The notes beneath the pieces are model-generated. The model worked only from the letters and a program-made list of their open reading frames with translations, searched no databases and was not told the DNA's origin. Shown in pieces: positions 28,001 through 37,444 of a stretch of DNA of 64,000 nt; the stretch's first letter is position 1, and the number at the start of each line of letters is the position of its first letter. Source of the DNA: Microvirga sp. TS319 (GTDB lineage: Bacteria > Pseudomonadota > Alphaproteobacteria > Rhizobiales > Beijerinckiaceae); contig NZ_JBGGGT010000001.1 of the NCBI RefSeq assembly GCF_041276405.1, forward strand, positions 1,790,501 through 1,854,500, written 5' to 3'. The translations under genes were made by a program, and so were the position numbers.

Positions 28001-29620
28001 TCAAGGATGGGACCGGGTGGCGGTGGTGGGCAGGCCGCGGGCGTCGCGGAGATAGGCGGTCACCTGCCCTTCCTCGTCGGTCGTGCTGAGCACCCAGCCG
28101 TTGGCGTCGTAGGTGTAGGCGCGGGTGCTCCCGACACAGTTGGGGGACGGCAGGCCGTCCACCCCCTCGAGCCGGAACGCGCCCTGACCCGTGGCCCGGA
28201 ACCGGTACACGGTCCGCTTGCCCAGCGCGTTGGTCACCGTGCGGGTGGTCAGCGGCGTGGTGGCCTCGCCATAGTCCACGCTCACCCGCTCGGCGCCTTC
28301 GGCCAGCTCGCTCGCGACCGCCCGCCCGCGCCCATCGTAGGCGACGGTCAGGGTGCGCACCCCACGCGCGTCCACGATGCCGGTCACCTGGGACGCAAAG
28401 CGCACATCCTCGTGCAGATAGGCGGTCTGCTCCAGGAGCGCTCCGTCCGCCGCCGTCTGCGTCACCCGCGCCAGCCGCTCGGGCCGGGCCGGGCTGTCGG
28501 CGGGGGAGAGCGGCTCGTACGCATAGGCGATCCGGCTGCCGCCCGGCACCGTGGCCGAGGCCAGCGCCGCCGGGTAGGTGATCGTTGCGGGGCCGCCGGT
28601 GGTGGCGTAGTGCCAAGTGAAGGCGATCTGCCGCCCGAAGCTGTCGGTGAGGCTGGCAAGCTCGGAGAGCGGCCCGTAGGCGAAGCTCTGGCCGTAGCCG
28701 TCGCGGCGGGCGAGGCTCACGGGCCGGGCCACCTCGAAGAAGGCATTGAGCCCCGGCTGGTCGAAGCTCTCCAGGATCCAGGTGGCGCCCTGCGGGTCGG
28801 TGAAGCGCCAGCGGGTCTTCATGCGCCGGACCTGGGACAGATCGGCCGGCCAGGGCCCCTCGAAGGCGAGCCGGTATTCGGCGTTGCGGGCGCCGTTGCG
28901 GGTGCTGGCATAGACCGGCGTCAGGGAACCGTCGCTCTGGCGCTGGAAGTCATAAGACGCGCCGTCGGCGGTCTTGAGGGTGACGCGCTGGGTGGTGGAA
29001 AAGGACGGGTCGATGGCCAGCTCGTGCTGGAACGCCAGGCGCCAGCCGAGCCCGAGGCCGAGCGGCGGGGCGTCGACGAAGGCGCTGCCGCCGCGGCTGC
29101 GGTAGGTCCGCTCGAGCCGCAAGTCGCCGTCGGGGGCGGCGAAGTCGGTGGCCGAGAGCAGCTTGGCGCCGGTGAGGATGGCGATCGGATGCGGCGTGAC
29201 CGGATTGACCGATCCGCCGCTGCCCTCGCAGGCTTGCACCTCCTCCCGCGGATCCGCCGCCTTCACGCACGAGCCGGGATAAACCCGCGAATAGCCAGAC
29301 GCACAGATGAAATCAGTCGGACCAGGTCGTGCAAACCAGCAAGCTTGCGCGCCAACATTAAGGAGGCACCAATCGCAGGTTTTGGTCGACCAAGATTGCG
29401 GGTTATCCTTGTATCCGTAAAACGTCGCGTCAGGATTGTAGACCTCGTGCTGTCGTCTGCAGGCCGCAATCGGGGTCGTATAGTATTCCGGAATACGATC
29501 AGGTGGGACTACCCGCCACCCCAGCACGCCTTCGCCTTGGGTCTGGGCCGAGGCGGCAGCGAGGCCCAGCCCGGCCAGCAGCGGCAGGGCGGGCAGAAGG
29601 TGGAGCAGGGAACGCAGCAT
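28001..29620 (-). CDS. Exported RHS protein with DUF6531-type N-terminal domain, first of two tandem RHS genes
   Basis: 539 aa from ATG 29620. It starts with a signal peptide (LRSLLHLLPALPLLAGLGLAAASAQ) and a cysteine-containing region of about 110 residues (CRRQHEV, TKTCDWCLLNVGAQACWF, FICASGYSRVYPGSC). A DUF6531-like block follows (NPVTPHPIAILTGAKLLSATD, LRLERTYRSRGG), then YD repeats. It stops at 28001 inside repeat-type sequence, without core or toxin tip, and the next RHS gene begins 29 bp later with its own signal peptide. It may supply the N-terminal part of a two-chain RHS shell. A GTG at 29653 is a possible longer start. Confidence 0.85.
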   Translation of the reverse strand: MLRSLLHLLPALPLLAGLGLAAASAQTQGEGVLGWRVVPPDRIPEYYTTPIAACRRQHEVYNPDATFYGYKDNPQSWSTKTCDWCLLNVGAQACWFARPGPTDFICASGYSRVYPGSCVKAADPREEVQACEGSGGSVNPVTPHPIAILTGAKLLSATDFAAPDGDLRLERTYRSRGGSAFVDAPPLGLGLGWRLAFQHELAIDPSFSTTQRVTLKTADGASYDFQRQSDGSLTPVYASTRNGARNAEYRLAFEGPWPADLSQVRRMKTRWRFTDPQGATWILESFDQPGLNAFFEVARPVSLARRDGYGQSFAYGPLSELASLTDSFGRQIAFTWHYATTGGPATITYPAALASATVPGGSRIAYAYEPLSPADSPARPERLARVTQTAADGALLEQTAYLHEDVRFASQVTGIVDARGVRTLTVAYDGRGRAVASELAEGAERVSVDYGEATTPLTTRTVTNALGKRTVYRFRATGQGAFRLEGVDGLPSPNCVGSTRAYTYDANGWVLSTTDEEGQVTAYLRDARGLPTTATRSHP

Positions 29621-30091
29621 GACGGGGTGCTTCTCCTGAGGCGCGTGGACCACTCGAAAAAGGCAACATTATTTCGCGTATCGTCAAGCTCACCCTGCGG
29701 AACCGCAGCCGGCCGGGTTGTGGATGACGGTTCTGTGCCTCCTGGAGACATTTGAGGATCGGACAAACCGTTCCGACATAATGCCGCGCAGCATCCCGCA
29801 ATGCTGGCCGGGGTTCTAGCGGATGCGCCCACCCTTGGCGCCAGACGCATGGCCACGGCATCGAAAGGGGTGAGCACACAGGAGATTGTTTGGAAGCGGA
29901 TCTTTCATAAGCCGCCTGAGACCTATTTCGGCGCCCAGCCGAAGGCATCGAAGCCTTCGGCAACCTCAACAGAGCTGAAGGCTTGTCCATCCAACCGCTG
30001 TCCGACACCCACAAATGGGGAGGTGACAGATTTCGTTACTTACAAACTCAAGATCGGCACATGCGCCGCGCCTAATGTCGGTCCTTGGCAA
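29621..30091. other. Intergenic region with one stem-loop, no gene seen
   Basis: Between the RHS operon and the end of the liv-type operon. A perfect 8-bp stem (CCGAAGGC / GCCTTCGG, 29939-29960, 6-nt loop) could be a transcript-end hairpin but has no U-run on either strand. Open frames here are antisense or unassignable. Confidence 0.5.
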
Positions 30092-30814
30092 CTAATGTAA
30101 CTCACCGCCGAGATATAAATCGCGCACACGAGGATTTGCCAACAATTCATTTGCCTTCCCCGTAAGCGCTGACTTTCCCAACACAAGGACGTAGGCGCGA
30201 TCAGATATCTCCAGAGCCTGGACGGCATTTTGCTCGACCAAAAGAATGCCAATGTTTGTTTGCCTTACAAGCTGAACGATAGCCTCGAAGACATCGGCAA
30301 GCATGGAGGGGGAGAGGCCTGCGGATGGCTCATCGAGCAAGAGATATTTCGGTGAAGGCATGAGAGCACGGGCGATCGCCAAGAGTTGCCGTTCACCACC
30401 GGACAGCGTGTAGGCTTTTTCATACATCTTACGACGCAGCAGCGGATAACGACTGGAAAGCTCTTCGATCCGTTGCATGCGGGCGATCGCGCTCATAAAG
30501 GTGCCACCGAGGTTAAGGTTTTCCCAAACGCTGAGCGCGCCGAAAACGTTGTCGGATTGCGGGACGATTGCAATCGAATGGTCTCGAATCCGGCGATCAA
30601 CCGGTATTTGTCCGACAGACTTCCCCTCGATACGCACTTCCCCTTTTCTCGGCGGAATGTAGCCGGCTGCAGCCTTCAGGCTTGTAGACTTCCCCGACCC
30701 GTTTGGCCCCACTACAGTAACGATCTCTCCCCGTTCGGCGCGCATGTCGAGTCCGTTAAGGATGTCGACGCCTGGTACGTATCCGGCAGTTACGCCGAGC
30801 AATTCAATTGACAT
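30092..30814 (-). CDS. livF: Branched-chain-amino-acid-type ABC ATPase (LivF-like)
   Basis: Cytoplasmic ATPase of a HAAT-family importer, 240 aa, of usual LivF length. Walker A GPNGSGKS, Q-loop IVPQSDNVFG, signature LSGGERQ, Walker B LLLDEPSAGLSP and the H-loop replaced by the usual VEQN. It overlaps livG by 11 nt and is the last gene of a five-gene minus-strand operon. Confidence 0.95.
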   Translation of the reverse strand: MSIELLGVTAGYVPGVDILNGLDMRAERGEIVTVVGPNGSGKSTSLKAAAGYIPPRKGEVRIEGKSVGQIPVDRRIRDHSIAIVPQSDNVFGALSVWENLNLGGTFMSAIARMQRIEELSSRYPLLRRKMYEKAYTLSGGERQLLAIARALMPSPKYLLLDEPSAGLSPSMLADVFEAIVQLVRQTNIGILLVEQNAVQALEISDRAYVLVLGKSALTGKANELLANPRVRDLYLGGELH

Positions 30815-31595
30815 TTGCAGTACTCCTCACAAGCGTCGCGGCCGCACCTTTCCCCAGATATGCTTCAACGACGCTTTCATGATTCATGAGATCGCCTGGA
30901 GGGCAGTCTGCAATGATCTTACCTTGATCGAGGACAACGCAGCGTTCACACAATCGACCAACGAATCCCATGTCGTGCTCTACGACAATCAGTGTGACAC
31001 CACGATCACGCAGCATTTTCAGGTTATCGATGAGCTTGAGCCGCAGTGAAGGGTTTACGCCTGCAGTCGGTTCATCGAGGAGCAATAGCTTCGCTCCACC
31101 AAGCACCGCCGCCCCAAGCGCGAGCAGCTTCTGCTGCCCACCCGACAGAGCTGATGCAGGGCGATCTGCAACAGGACGAAGGCCCAATATATCGAGCATC
31201 TCGGCCACTTGACCTCTGGCCCTACATTCCTCCGTTCGTACAGCGCCCGGCCTTGTGAAAAGACTCCATATGCTGCTGCCCGCAGTTTGCTCGACACTTG
31301 TCAGGAGCACCTCTGCACAGCTCATCTTCGATGGCATGCGCGGGAGCTGGAAAGTTCGCCTCATGCCTAGCTGACTGATGCCATGACTTGAAAGGCCGCT
31401 GATATCGTGCCCGTCAAATGTTGTCGTGCCACTCGACGCCGATAGAAAACCGGAAAGAACGTTGAGCAATGTCGTCTTTCCGGATCCATTGGGACCTAAA
31501 AGTCCGACGATTTCTCCCCGGTCGACAAACAGGTCAACGCCCATCAAGACATTCACCCGCCCGAACGACTTATGAACCCCCTTCGCGCTAAGCAT
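30804..31595 (-). CDS. livG: Branched-chain-amino-acid-type ABC ATPase (LivG-like)
   Basis: Second ATPase of the importer, 263 aa. Walker A GPNGSGKT, the LivG-typical QLGMRRTFQLPRMP block, signature LSGGQQKLLALG, Walker B LLLLDEPTAGVNP and the H-loop VVEHDMGFV. It overlaps livM by 8 nt and livF by 11 nt, implying coupled translation. It is intact, unlike the second livG-like gene at 53861-54379. Confidence 0.95.
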   Translation of the reverse strand: MLSAKGVHKSFGRVNVLMGVDLFVDRGEIVGLLGPNGSGKTTLLNVLSGFLSASSGTTTFDGHDISGLSSHGISQLGMRRTFQLPRMPSKMSCAEVLLTSVEQTAGSSIWSLFTRPGAVRTEECRARGQVAEMLDILGLRPVADRPASALSGGQQKLLALGAAVLGGAKLLLLDEPTAGVNPSLRLKLIDNLKMLRDRGVTLIVVEHDMGFVGRLCERCVVLDQGKIIADCPPGDLMNHESVVEAYLGKGAAATLVRSTANVN

Positions 31596-32478
31596 CGATT
31601 TTCCTTATCTTTTCAGACACGACGCCCTCAGGCCGAAGGAGCAGGAACAGCAGAAGCGTGACGCCGATTAACAGCAAGCGGAGTGCGCCGACCATCTCAG
31701 AGGGGACGCCGAACCAGTCTTTCGCGAACAGAGCTAAGCTGAAGATGAACTGGACGACAAACGCCCCGAGCAGCGCTCCGAAATTGTTGCCGATGCCGCC
31801 GATGATCACCATGGCCCAGAAGAGGAATGTGCCGAACGCCACCAAGTCCCCTGGGTTGATGTAGCTGATGTAGAGCGTCAGAACACTGCCACCCAGGGCC
31901 GCGACCCCGCCGCCGATCGCCATGCCGGCAGCCTTGTAGGCAGTCAGGTTGTGGCCGAACGAAGCACACAGATCCGGCTGCTCCCGAAGAAGGCGAAGAA
32001 TCCGGCCGAACTGCGATTCCGTGAGACGCCGCACGAACAGGAAGGACACGAGGACTGCGGTCGCGCCGGTTGCTATGAACGCGAGCATATTCTCCCGGCC
32101 GCTCATGCCGGGAAACAGCGGTTGCCCGACCCCTGTACCGCCAGCGCCGCCCGTGAGCCAGGATTCGTTGATGAGGACGATACGAAAGATTTCCGCGAGA
32201 CCGAGCGTGGCAATGGCCCAGTACTCCGTGTCCAGACTTCTCCCCAAAAGTCCGGTGAGCCCTCCAAACAGGCAACCGGCCGCGATCCCGACTGCGGCGG
32301 CAAGAACGGGAGGTAGCCCCGCCTGTACTCCGAGAGCGACAGCGTAGCCGCCAACCCCAAAGAAGGCAATTTGACCGAAGTTCATCATACCGCCGATCCC
32401 AGCCTGAAGATTCAAGCTGAGGGCTGCGATGCTGTAAGCCGCGGCCACGATCAACACGTCGAGAATGAAATCAAACAC
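31588..32478 (-). CDS. livM: Branched-chain-amino-acid-type ABC permease (LivM-like)
   Basis: Inner-membrane permease, 296 aa, with 8-9 hydrophobic segments. Family landmarks are LSLNLQAGIGGMMNFGQIAFFGVGGYA near the start, NLTAYKAAGMAIGGGVAALGG (the coupling loop) and MVIIGGIGNNFGALLGAF. It overlaps livH by 8 nt and forms the heterodimeric channel with it. Confidence 0.95.
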   Translation of the reverse strand: MFDFILDVLIVAAAYSIAALSLNLQAGIGGMMNFGQIAFFGVGGYAVALGVQAGLPPVLAAAVGIAAGCLFGGLTGLLGRSLDTEYWAIATLGLAEIFRIVLINESWLTGGAGGTGVGQPLFPGMSGRENMLAFIATGATAVLVSFLFVRRLTESQFGRILRLLREQPDLCASFGHNLTAYKAAGMAIGGGVAALGGSVLTLYISYINPGDLVAFGTFLFWAMVIIGGIGNNFGALLGAFVVQFIFSLALFAKDWFGVPSEMVGALRLLLIGVTLLLFLLLRPEGVVSEKIRKIDA

Positions 32479-33406
32479 GTTTGGTCTCCTGGAAAAAGAG
32501 CCCGCGCGGCCGCAAAATCAGCGTGATAATCAAAAGCAAGAAGCTTGCCGCCGGTCCATAGGCGATCGAAATGTAGCTGAAATCTTGGCCTGTCAGAAAA
32601 CCGAAATCGAGATTGATGACAGCCGTCTCTACGAAGGCGAGGAGCAGAACGCCGAGAACCGCACCAACTGGGCTTCCTAATCCCCCAACAATCGCTGCGG
32701 CAAATACCGGAAGCAGTAAATCTTGCCCGAGGTTAAAGTAGACTTGGCTGGTGATCGCCAGGAGAACGCCGCCCAATCCAGCGAAGCAACCGGAAATGAA
32801 ACCAATTCTATTCAAGACGCGTTCAGTGCTGATCCCGCATGCTTTTGCAAGCTCGGGCTGCGTTGCGACCGCGCGCATGCTTCTCCCGAGATTCGTCCAA
32901 TAGAGAACAATGAAGAATACGATGCACGTTGACATCGTGATTGCCAGCACGGTGGCTTGAACGACGGTAATCGAAGCGCCGAAGAATTTGATAGGCGTTT
33001 CCAGCGGCAGATCGAATCGTTCTGATTTCGTGCTGGCGATCGCCTGAAGCGCCGCTCGTATGATCATCGCGACAGCGAAGGATCCGATCATCGCAACGAC
33101 CGGCGATATTCTCAGAAGCCTTCGGAAGACGTGACGGTGCATCAGCACCGCCACAATTCCGGTCGCAATGGTCGCAATTGCCGCTGACGCGACCAGCGGA
33201 ATCCCGGCATTGACAAGGAACAATGCGAGGAAAGCTCCGATCGTGGCATACTCCGGCTGGGCCGAGTTGGGAAACCGCACGAGCGCATAGACCGTACTGA
33301 GACCCAGGGTCACCAATAGGAGATCGTTCGCTCGCAGAAGCGAGTCGACAATTAGCTGCATCATTTCGCTCTCCGGATGGCAGTCGTCAGAGCGCCGTGA
33401 CAGCAC
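32471..33406 (-). CDS. livH: Branched-chain-amino-acid-type ABC permease (LivH-like)
   Basis: Inner-membrane permease, 311 aa, hydrophobic throughout. Landmarks are LLVTLGLSTVYALVRFPN, MRAVATQPELAKACGISTERV (coupling loop) and AAIVGGLGSPVGAVLGVLLL. Its start overlaps the end of the binding-protein gene by about 20 nt; an internal ATG 15 codons later (33364) would remove the overlap. Confidence 0.94.
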   Translation of the reverse strand: MLSRRSDDCHPESEMMQLIVDSLLRANDLLLVTLGLSTVYALVRFPNSAQPEYATIGAFLALFLVNAGIPLVASAAIATIATGIVAVLMHRHVFRRLLRISPVVAMIGSFAVAMIIRAALQAIASTKSERFDLPLETPIKFFGASITVVQATVLAITMSTCIVFFIVLYWTNLGRSMRAVATQPELAKACGISTERVLNRIGFISGCFAGLGGVLLAITSQVYFNLGQDLLLPVFAAAIVGGLGSPVGAVLGVLLLAFVETAVINLDFGFLTGQDFSYISIAYGPAASFLLLIITLILRPRGLFFQETKRV

Positions 33407-34508
33407 CGCCCTTTACGATCCCCAACAGATAGTCCTGTCGTGATCTCTCGTTGTCACTGTCGAGCGTGATCGTGCCAGTAGCCCCTTGATAACTCAGGGA
33501 TTTGGCGGCAGCCATGACAGGATCCGGATCGAGCACACCCGCCTTGTTAATCGCCTCCGCGGCCATGCAAACGGCGTCGAAAACGTAGCCATTGAATGCG
33601 GACCTGAAGTCCTCGTTGTATTTTGCTTTGTATAGGTCCCGGTACCAGGAGCTATCCGGACCGATGAAGTTCACCTCGGCACCCAGCTGATCTTCGACCG
33701 ATGGCTTGGGCGCATCGCTTGCGCACATGGAAAGATACAGGCCGAACCAAGGCGTAGTCTTGAGGCCAAGTTCAAGGCCTTCGCGATTGATGATCGCGGC
33801 TTCCTGGCCGTAGGCACAATAGACGATCACTTCGGGCTGATGCCGAGCGAGTTGTTGCAACTCACGTCGGTAACTCGGCTGCCCCTCGGTATAGAGCATC
33901 ATCTGGGAAATCGCGCCGCCACGGGCTTTGTAGGCCTGTTCGAATGCCGCGGCCATCGACTTGCCGAATGCATTGTTTGGGAGAATAACAACCGCCTTCT
34001 TGAAATTCCGGCTGACGATCGCGTCGGCGGAGAACTTCGCGAGCACGTCGTCCAATCCAATGACGGAGAAAGCTCTCCCACCACCTGGCTTGCGAAGGGT
34101 CGTCGCAGACGAGCCGTAGTTTACATGCAGGATTCCTTCACGGCCGAGGGCTTCACGTACCGGAACTGTTACGCCCGATGAATACTCGCCCATGACGACA
34201 TTTGCTCGGTCGACAGAAACAAGCTTTCTGGCTGCTGTCAGGGCAACCTGGGCATTACCCGCAGAATCCTCGATCAGGACTTTAAGGGGCTGTCCGAGAA
34301 CTCCTCCCTTCGCGTTCACTCGCTCAAGTGCAAGTTCCGCACCACGCCGCATATCCTCCCCCACGGACGCACTCGCGCCTGTCAGGGGAAGAATGAGTCC
34401 AAAGGTCGCCGGATTGCCGGCCCCGGCCAGCACCCGAGAGGGAAGAGTACTCGCGACCCCGGCAGCGGTGGCTGAAGCGAGAAACTGTCGTCTATTGAGT
34501 TCTGTCAT
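33387..34508 (-). CDS. ABC transporter substrate-binding protein (Leu/Ile/Val type), Tat signal
   Basis: Periplasmic receptor of the liv-type importer, 373 aa from ATG 34508 (AAGGGA about 7 nt upstream). The N-terminus NRRQFLASATAAGVASTLPS carries a twin-arginine motif, so it is probably exported folded. The mature part has the type I fold of LivJ/AmiC relatives: FGLILPLTGASASVGEDMRRG, VLIEDSAGNAQVALTAARKL, VVILPNNAFGKSM. The ligand may be an amino acid, amide or aromatic acid and cannot be assigned. Confidence 0.92.
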   Translation of the reverse strand: MTELNRRQFLASATAAGVASTLPSRVLAGAGNPATFGLILPLTGASASVGEDMRRGAELALERVNAKGGVLGQPLKVLIEDSAGNAQVALTAARKLVSVDRANVVMGEYSSGVTVPVREALGREGILHVNYGSSATTLRKPGGGRAFSVIGLDDVLAKFSADAIVSRNFKKAVVILPNNAFGKSMAAAFEQAYKARGGAISQMMLYTEGQPSYRRELQQLARHQPEVIVYCAYGQEAAIINREGLELGLKTTPWFGLYLSMCASDAPKPSVEDQLGAEVNFIGPDSSWYRDLYKAKYNEDFRSAFNGYVFDAVCMAAEAINKAGVLDPDPVMAAAKSLSYQGATGTITLDSDNERSRQDYLLGIVKGGAVTAL

Positions 34509-35170
34509 TGTCGTTCCCTTATTTGCCCAGGAAAGTTCAGCTTTCATCGGTGGAAATACGTCCGCTTCTCACGGCTCTTGCTATTCAGATCGAAGGGCGC
34601 GCACTGAGCTGGGTGGCGAGACGCGAGCACCAGGAGGTGATACTCTTTCGCCTTGCCCTTCGCCGGATGCTTCGCGGCCTACACGCATTAGCGACGCACC
34701 CCGCCACATCCGAATGCATGTTGATATTCACTATAGAATACCAAACATAATATCGTGTCAAATCCATTTGGGGGCTCTTTCCGGATACCGAGTTGTACGT
34801 GCGCACCCAGTCCTGCGAGGGCCATCCAAATCCCTGGACCGTTCAATTCACAATTGTATTCAGCGGTGCATTAAGACAAAATGCCGTCGTATAGAGTTAC
34901 CAATGGTTTTGGGTTGACGCTTGCTGCCGCTCTTGGTCAGACCGCTTCGCCCCGTTACAGCAGGAGCAAGACGCTCGAATGGACTTGGGAATTGCTTGAG
35001 AGCCACGTCGAAGCAGTAGAGGAGCGCCGCGGCGAAATTGGACCGATCAAGCGCATGGAGCCGTGCGGGAACGGACGAGGCTATCCGACCTTCGTTACGG
35101 ACCTGTGCCCCGGTGTCCGTTCAGATTATTCGTTATTGTCGACAGACTGAAGTCATCGAAAGGACGTAGA
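34509..35170. other. Divergent intergenic region between liv-type operon and GntR gene
   Basis: About 660 bp, AT-rich in the middle, with one inverted repeat listed separately. It should contain promoters for both flanking units. No gene is supported. Confidence 0.5.
34725..34740. promoter_or_regulatory. Inverted repeat, candidate regulator site
   Basis: TATTC (34725-34729) and GAATA (34736-34740) form a perfect 5-bp inverted repeat with a 6-bp AT-rich spacer. It lies in the divergent region upstream of both the liv-type operon and the GntR gene, a plausible operator for that regulator. Confidence 0.35.
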
Positions 35171-35902
35171 GTGACAAACCTCGACCCTCAATCCGGTACC
35201 GTAAAACCTGCACGGAAAGAGCGATCCAAACCTCAAGTCTCTGGCGGCAGCGTAATGACCCGGACCTATAATGGGCTGCGTCGTCTCATCCTGACCTATG
35301 AGATCAAGCCCAATGAAAAGATAAATGAGCTTGAACTTGCAAAGAAATTTGGCGTCAGTCGGACACCTGTCCGCGAAGCGTTGAGCAGGCTGGTCGTCGA
35401 GCAGCTTCTCCGTTTCGAGCCGTCTGCGGGCTTCTACCGCCCGAAGATCAGTGCGCACGAGATCACTAACCTATACGAATTTCGGGTATTCCTCGAGACG
35501 GAAGGAGTTCGCTTGGCAGTGCAGCGTGCGAAGGACGAAGAGATACATGACCTTATGGCGTTCTGGGATGAGTTCTCGGCGAAGAAGAATAGCACGAAAG
35601 AGGAGCTGATTCAGGGCGACGAATCTTTTCATGAGCGGCTTGTCGGTCTCGGGCAGAATCCAGAATTTGTCGACGCTCTCCGTAACTTGAACGCTCGTAT
35701 CCATTTCATTCGATGGGCAAGTCTAAATGGCCCCGAACACGAAGATAGTTACCGCAAACACAGAGAGCTTCTTGAAGTGCTCCAGACACGAAATGAGAAG
35801 GAAGCGATAAAAGTGCTCCGATCCATTATCGTCAAGCGTCAAGAAGAGCTATTGGATATCCTGAAAGAAGGCGCAGCAATCCTGTACATTTCCCATGACT
35901 GA
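35171..35902 (+). CDS. GntR/FCD-family transcriptional regulator
   Basis: 243 aa from GTG 35171, chosen because AAGGA lies 6 nt upstream; a longer frame to 35063 lacks such a site. Winged-helix domain (about 25-90) with YNGLRRLILTYEIKPNEKIN, a SRTPVREALSRLV recognition helix and LLRFEPSAGFYRP. The FCD domain follows with YEFRVFLETEGVRLAV and ESFHERLVGLGQNPEFV. It is divergent from the liv-type operon and probably regulates it in response to the imported compound or a catabolite. Confidence 0.9.
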   Translation: MTNLDPQSGTVKPARKERSKPQVSGGSVMTRTYNGLRRLILTYEIKPNEKINELELAKKFGVSRTPVREALSRLVVEQLLRFEPSAGFYRPKISAHEITNLYEFRVFLETEGVRLAVQRAKDEEIHDLMAFWDEFSAKKNSTKEELIQGDESFHERLVGLGQNPEFVDALRNLNARIHFIRWASLNGPEHEDSYRKHRELLEVLQTRNEKEAIKVLRSIIVKRQEELLDILKEGAAILYISHD

Positions 35903-36021
35903 TATGGGTTGAACTGTCACTCCCGTCGGGGTCGGGCTTCCGGGACGCTGTTTTCGTTGGCGTAGAACACGTTTGGACGGCGCCCTCGCAGTCCGGGCGT
36001 CCTTGAGAGACACGGTATCAA

Positions 36022-36220
36022 TCACACGAGACTGGCAAGCAATCTGCCGATCGACCTCCTGGCGTCACCGGAGAACATGCGGGTGTTGTCCTTGTAGAAG
36101 AGTGGGTTCTCGATCCCGGAATAGCCCGTCCCCTGCCCACGCTTCGACACGAGGACCTGCTGGCCTTCAGGACCTCGCGAGCCGGCATCCCGGCGATCGG
36201 GTTGCTCGGCTTCGCTGTCG
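36022..36220 (-). pseudogene. pntB: C-terminal fragment of NAD(P) transhydrogenase beta subunit (PntB), frameshifted
   Basis: The minus strand reads PSNPIAGMPAREVLKA in one frame (about 36215-36156), then QVLVSKRGQGTGYSGIENPL and KDNTRMFSGDARRSI in the next (36159-36022). This is the conserved end of PntB. The frame changes near 36158 and the other 400 or so residues of PntB are absent. It lies directly downstream of the iron alcohol dehydrogenase gene, so it is a leftover at a rearrangement end. Confidence 0.8.
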
Positions 36221-36324
36221 CGCAGGCTTGCGAGATCTGAGCCATACCAAGTGACTGATGTCGGCAACGTTTCTGATAGCAAACGTTCAAACCATTTGTC
36301 GACCTGGGTTCGACGACCAACCAC

Positions 36325-37437
36325 TTATCTGGATTCCCTCAGCAGAGCGAGATACTCCTCCTGAATCGGTGTTCTCGGGTTGGTAAGATGGCAATGATCT
36401 TTGAGCGCCTGCACGGAAACATTCTCCATCATGGGATCGGTCACCTTCAATTCGCCGAGCCCGGTGGGCAGTTTCAGTTCCTTGCTGAGTTGGAACATCA
36501 TCTCGTCTGGTGCCCCTCCCAAGATCTCTGAAAGAATGGCCCACTTTTCGCCGATCACCCCACGGTTGAACCGCAGGACCGCAGGCATAAGCACTGCATT
36601 GAGCGTTCCGTGATGGAGATTGAGTTCACGAATTGCACCTAGCGGATGGGTGAGCGCGTGAACAGCTCCCAGTCCTTTCTGGAATGCCATTGCGCCCTCA
36701 AGGGCACAGACCATCATCCCTCGGCGAGCGTCGGCGTCGTTTCCATCGAATGTTGCGGCTCGAATTGAGCGCAGTCCCCGCCGCAGACCATCGAGAGCGA
36801 TCGCGTCCGCAGGAGGATTGAAGCTCGGCGCCATGAAAGTTTCAAGGCAATGCGAGATGGCGTCCATACCCGTTGCCGCCGTCAGGAACGCGGGTAGCCC
36901 ATATGTTAGTTCCGGATCGCAAACTGCAACTGACGGAACGATAAACGGACTGATGATACCAAGTTTTCGTCCATCACTTGTGATGATCACGGCGGCGCGA
37001 CCAACCTCGGAGCCGGTGCCGGCCGTGGTGGGAACGGCAACGAGCGGACATATATTGGCGTGGATCTTTGAAACGCCCCCCGATACCGCTGCATATTGCG
37101 CGAGGGGAGCCCCATGGCCACTGAGAAGACGGACGCCCTTTGCGAGATCAATTGACGAACCGCCGCCGATAGCGACGATTCCGTCACAATTGGCTTGCTT
37201 GTATTGCGCGTAAGCCGAAAGAACGGCTTCCTCTGTCGGATTTGCCGGCGTGCCCGAATAAAGTGCGGCTTGGTCTAATATCTCAGAAGGAATGCGTTTC
37301 AGCAGGCCTGCTGCGACGATCCCGGGATCAGTGATGATCAGTGGACGTCTTACACGAAGATCAGCGAGAATCGCTGGCAACTTGGCGATACTGCCTTCGC
37401 CGAATTCAACTTTTGTTATGTAGTTGATGACCGACAT
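36325..37437 (-). CDS. Iron-containing (group III) alcohol dehydrogenase
   Basis: NAD(P)-dependent alcohol oxidation or aldehyde reduction, cytoplasmic, 370 aa from ATG 37437 (GAGG about 5 nt upstream). Landmarks are VAIGGGSSIDLAKGVRLL (nucleotide loop), VPTTAGTGSEVGRAAVI, GMDAISHCLETFMAP with the metal-binding D and H, and GAVHALTHPLGA with further histidines. It is the third gene of a tight operon after a Baeyer-Villiger monooxygenase and an esterase. It probably oxidises the alcohol released by the esterase, or supplies the ketone from a secondary alcohol. Confidence 0.92.
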   Translation of the reverse strand: MSVINYITKVEFGEGSIAKLPAILADLRVRRPLIITDPGIVAAGLLKRIPSEILDQAALYSGTPANPTEEAVLSAYAQYKQANCDGIVAIGGGSSIDLAKGVRLLSGHGAPLAQYAAVSGGVSKIHANICPLVAVPTTAGTGSEVGRAAVIITSDGRKLGIISPFIVPSVAVCDPELTYGLPAFLTAATGMDAISHCLETFMAPSFNPPADAIALDGLRRGLRSIRAATFDGNDADARRGMMVCALEGAMAFQKGLGAVHALTHPLGAIRELNLHHGTLNAVLMPAVLRFNRGVIGEKWAILSEILGGAPDEMMFQLSKELKLPTGLGELKVTDPMMENVSVQALKDHCHLTNPRTPIQEEYLALLRESR

Positions 37438-37444
37438 TGCGACC

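Noticed and set aside
26181..29755. Two long plus-strand frames (624 and 586 codons) antisense to the RHS genes
   Set aside because: Repetitive Arg/Pro/Gly/Ala composition mirrors the RHS repeats on the other strand; no independent start signals or domains.
29939..29960. Rho-independent terminator for the liv-type operon
   Set aside because: Good stem, but no U-run, and it is about 130 bp beyond the stop codon.
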